This document shows positions 7,369 to 9,214 of a DNA stretch of 9,214 nt, in pieces (position 1 is the stretch's first letter; every line of letters starts with the position of its first letter). A program made the position numbers and the translations under genes. The notes beneath the pieces are model-generated. The model ran no database searches. It worked only from the letters and a program-made list of their open reading frames with translations, and had not been told where the DNA came from. The stretch is from DUSC01 sp964371125 (GTDB lineage: Bacteria > Pseudomonadota > Alphaproteobacteria > Rhizobiales > Rhizobiaceae). The stretch lies in assembly GCA_964371125.1 (NCBI GenBank), contig CAYJMY010000193.1, positions 1 through 9,214 on the forward strand. The letters are read 5' to 3'.

Positions 7369-9214
7369 ATGAAAAAGGGCGATCACCTCTTCCTCGTCGA
7401 CGGCTCCGGCTACATCTTCCGCGCCTACCACGCGCTGCCGCCGCTGAACCGCAAGTCCGACGGCCTGCCGACCAGCGCCGTGCTCGGCTTCTGCAACATG
7501 GTGTGGAAACTGATCCGCGACGCGCGCGACACCGACGTCGGCATCACGCCGACGCATTTCGCCGTGATCTTCGACTATTCGGCGAAGACCTTCCGCAACG
7601 CGCTCTATCCCGAATACAAGGCCAACCGGGCGCCGCCGCCGGAAGACCTGATCCCGCAGTTCGGCCTGATCCGCCAGGCGACGCGGGCCTTCGACCTGCC
7701 CTGCATCGAGATGGAAGGGTTCGAGGCCGACGACCTGATCGCGACCTATGCGCGGCTTGCCCGCGAGGCGGGTGGTGACACCACCATCGTCTCCTCCGAC
7801 AAGGACCTGATGCAGCTCGTCGGGCCGACGGTGAGGATGTACGACCCGATGAAAGATCGCGAGATCAACATCCCCGAGGTCGTCGAGAAGTGGGGCGTGC
7901 CGCCGGAGAAGATGATCGACCTGCAGGCGCTGACCGGCGATTCCGTCGACAACGTGCCGGGCGTGCCGGGCATCGGGCCGAAGACGGCGGCGCTCCTGCT
8001 CGAACAGTTTGGCGACCTCGACACGCTTCTCGCCCGCGCCGCGGAGATCAAGCAGGACAAGCGGCGGCAGTCGATCATCGACAATGCCGACAAGGCGCGC
8101 ATCTCGCGCGAATTGGTGACGCTGAAGAACGACGTGGCGGTGAGCGAAGGCCTCGACGAATTCGAGCTCAGGCCGCCGAACGGGCCGAAGCTGATCGCCT
8201 TCCTCAAGGCGATGGAGTTCTCGACGCTGACGCGGCGTGTCGGCGAGGCGACCGGCACCGATCCGGCCGATGTCGAGGCGGCGACGGTGGCGGTCGAGAC
8301 CGGCGAGGCGGCGCACGGGCCGGACGTCGGTACGGGAGAGGCCGCAGGCGGCCCCTCATCCCCTGCCGGACCTTCTCCCCGTGAAGAACGGGGAGAAGGA
8401 GGAGGCACGAGCGTCGGCGCCCCACTCTCCCCGTCGTTACGGGGAGAGGGTAAGGGTGAGGGGCAGCGGGGCGGTGTCGCCAGACCCGACAGCCCCGCCG
8501 CACTGGCCGCGCGGCGCGCCGAGGCGGCCGTGGCGGCGAGGATCGACGTCAACGCCTATCTTTGCATCCGCGACCTGCCGACGCTGCAGGCCTGGGTGGA
8601 CGAGGCGGTCGAGGAGGGCGTCGTCGCCTTCGACACCGAGACGACCTCGCTCGATCCGATGCAGGCTGAGCTGTGCGGCGTGTCGCTGGCGATCCGTCCC
8701 GGCCATGCGGCATACGTGCCGCTATCCCACAAGAGCGGCCGCGGCGACCTGCTCGGCGGAGGACTGGTCGAAGGGCAGATCCCGATCCGCGACGCGCTCG
8801 CCGTGCTGAAGCCGCTGCTCGAGCACAAGGCCGTGCTGAAGATCGCGCAGAACCTGAAATACGACCTGGTGGTGATGAACCGCCACGGCGTCGACATCGC
8901 GCCCTACGACGACACGATGCTGATCTCCTACGTGCTCGACGCCGGCAATCCCGGCGGCCACGGCATGGACTTTCTGGCGGAGAAGTGGCTCGGCCACAAG
9001 ACGATCCACTACAAGGACGTCGCCGGCTCGGGCAAGGCGGCGACCACCTTCGACTTCGTCGAGCTCGACCGCGCCACCTGCTATGCGGCCGAAGACGCCG
9101 ACGTCACGCTCAGGCTCTGGCAGGTGTTGAAGCCGCGGCTGGCGGCGAGGGGGTTGGCGTCGGTCTACGAGCGGCTGGAGCGGCCGCTGGTGCCGGTGCT
9201 GGCCAACATGGAGC
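7369..9214 (+). CDS. polA: DNA polymerase I, N-terminal 615 residues (continues past right edge)
   Basis: PolA fills gaps and removes RNA primers in replication and repair. The 5' nuclease domain spans about residues 1-290: D11 in LVDGSGYIFRAYHA, D69 in FDYSAKTFRN, E119/D121/D122 in EGFEADDL, D144/D146 in SSDKDL, and D191/D194 followed by a helix-hairpin-helix (NVPGVPGIGPKTA). The proofreading domain starts near 395 and looks active: Exo I FDTETTSLD (D422, E424), Exo II NLKYDL (D499), Exo III YAAEDAD (Y572, D576). The polymerase domain lies beyond the window; the frame is open to the last base. Exo I sits at 422 rather than 355 as in E. coli, partly because residues ~329-365 are encoded by a palindromic repeat within the Ala/Gly-rich interdomain linker. 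The ATG at 7369 is the first start codon after an in-frame TGA at 7309. No Shine-Dalgarno sequence is visible before it. Confidence 0.97.
   Translation, partial: MKKGDHLFLVDGSGYIFRAYHALPPLNRKSDGLPTSAVLGFCNMVWKLIRDARDTDVGITPTHFAVIFDYSAKTFRNALYPEYKANRAPPPEDLIPQFGLIRQATRAFDLPCIEMEGFEADDLIATYARLAREAGGDTTIVSSDKDLMQLVGPTVRMYDPMKDREINIPEVVEKWGVPPEKMIDLQALTGDSVDNVPGVPGIGPKTAALLLEQFGDLDTLLARAAEIKQDKRRQSIIDNADKARISRELVTLKNDVAVSEGLDEFELRPPNGPKLIAFLKAMEFSTLTRRVGEATGTDPADVEAATVAVETGEAAHGPDVGTGEAAGGPSSPAGPSPREERGEGGGTSVGAPLSPSLRGEGKGEGQRGGVARPDSPAALAARRAEAAVAARIDVNAYLCIRDLPTLQAWVDEAVEEGVVAFDTETTSLDPMQAELCGVSLAIRPGHAAYVPLSHKSGRGDLLGGGLVEGQIPIRDALAVLKPLLEHKAVLKIAQNLKYDLVVMNRHGVDIAPYDDTMLISYVLDAGNPGGHGMDFLAEKWLGHKTIHYKDVAGSGKAATTFDFVELDRATCYAAEDADVTLRLWQVLKPRLAARGLASVYERLERPLVPVLANME
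8351..8464. repeat. Nested palindromic repeat element inside polA
   Basis: Outer arms GCCCCTCATCC (8351-8361) and GGGTGAGGGGC (8454-8464) pair over 11 bp with a single G-T wobble. They enclose two perfect hairpins: CCTTCTCCCCGT/ACGGGGAGAAGG (8371-8382 with 8388-8399, 5-nt loop) and CTCTCCCCGT/ACGGGGAGAG (8425-8434 with 8439-8448, 4-nt loop). The hairpins share the core CTCCCCGT/ACGGGGAG, so the element looks like a duplicated palindromic unit within outer arms. The span is 114 bp, 38 codons, and keeps polA in frame. A degenerate half-unit ACGGGAGAG at 8332-8340 suggests it may begin slightly earlier. The pattern resembles repeats I recall as common between rhizobial genes; the name and copy number cannot be given from one window. 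Confidence 0.8.

Noticed and set aside
7089..7778. A 229-codon plus-strand frame running through the sRNA region into polA
   Set aside because: It overlaps polA in another frame, and its protein becomes Arg/Pro-rich exactly where polA begins. The polA frame has all expected catalytic motifs.
8371..8448. The two polA hairpins as intrinsic terminators or a CRISPR-like array
   Set aside because: They have no T-run on either strand, lie inside a coding frame, and there are only two units with no regular spacers.
8340..8470. Possible frameshift or pseudogene in polA caused by the repeat
   Set aside because: The element is a multiple of three, the frame is open throughout, and all three exonuclease motifs follow intact.

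Overview
The window looks like chromosomal DNA of a GC-rich alphaproteobacterium, most likely Hyphomicrobiales (Rhizobiales; Phyllobacteriaceae/Mesorhizobium-like). I infer this from the base composition, the rhizobial character of the predicted proteins, a candidate EcfG/RpoE2-type promoter, a candidate CtrA box, and a GC-rich nested palindromic repeat of a kind I recall from rhizobial genomes. Species cannot be fixed by eye. The genes are housekeeping genes; the interesting material lies between and inside them.

Layout from left to right. The minus strand carries the first ~7.1 kb: the 5' end of a short-chain dehydrogenase/reductase gene (1-118), a bifunctional class A penicillin-binding protein (191-2392) with a TTAA-N7-TTAA CtrA-type box just upstream, a small exported protein or lipoprotein of unknown function (2573-2953), and a 91-aa unknown (2976-3251) that probably forms a two-gene operon with it. 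Next come a stem-loop terminator (3322-3351), a YciE/YciF-type (DUF892) ferritin-like protein (3401-3898) with a good general-stress (EcfG) promoter match, a short ribonuclease D (3986-4603) whose ribosome-binding site overlaps the stop codon of an M20 dipeptidase (4614-6002), and a YegS/diacylglycerol-kinase-family lipid kinase (6142-7062). Transcription then diverges: polA (DNA polymerase I) starts at 7369 on the plus strand and runs off the right edge after its 5' nuclease and 3'-5' exonuclease domains.

Two features stand out. (1) The divergent kinase/polA gap encodes, on the minus strand, a string of three stem-loops (7201-7165, 7162-7128, 7113-7083). All three have C-rich, anti-Shine-Dalgarno-like loops, and the last is followed by seven T residues. 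This looks like a complete trans-acting small RNA gene with its own terminator, resembling the rhizobial sRNAs with CCUCC-type loops. It ends only about 12 nt before the lipid-kinase start codon, so it could also act as an attenuating leader. (2) polA carries an in-frame nested palindromic element of 114 bp (8351-8464), two perfect hairpins enclosed by outer arms, translated as a Gly/Pro/Glu-rich linker between its two nuclease domains.

Functionally the genes are a loose neighbourhood: wall synthesis (PBP), stress protection (ferritin-like), RNA processing (RNase D), peptide turnover (M20), lipid phosphorylation and DNA repair. Only the M20-RNase D pair and the two small unknown genes show operon-like spacing. 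No tRNA, rRNA, CRISPR array, transposase or phage gene was seen.
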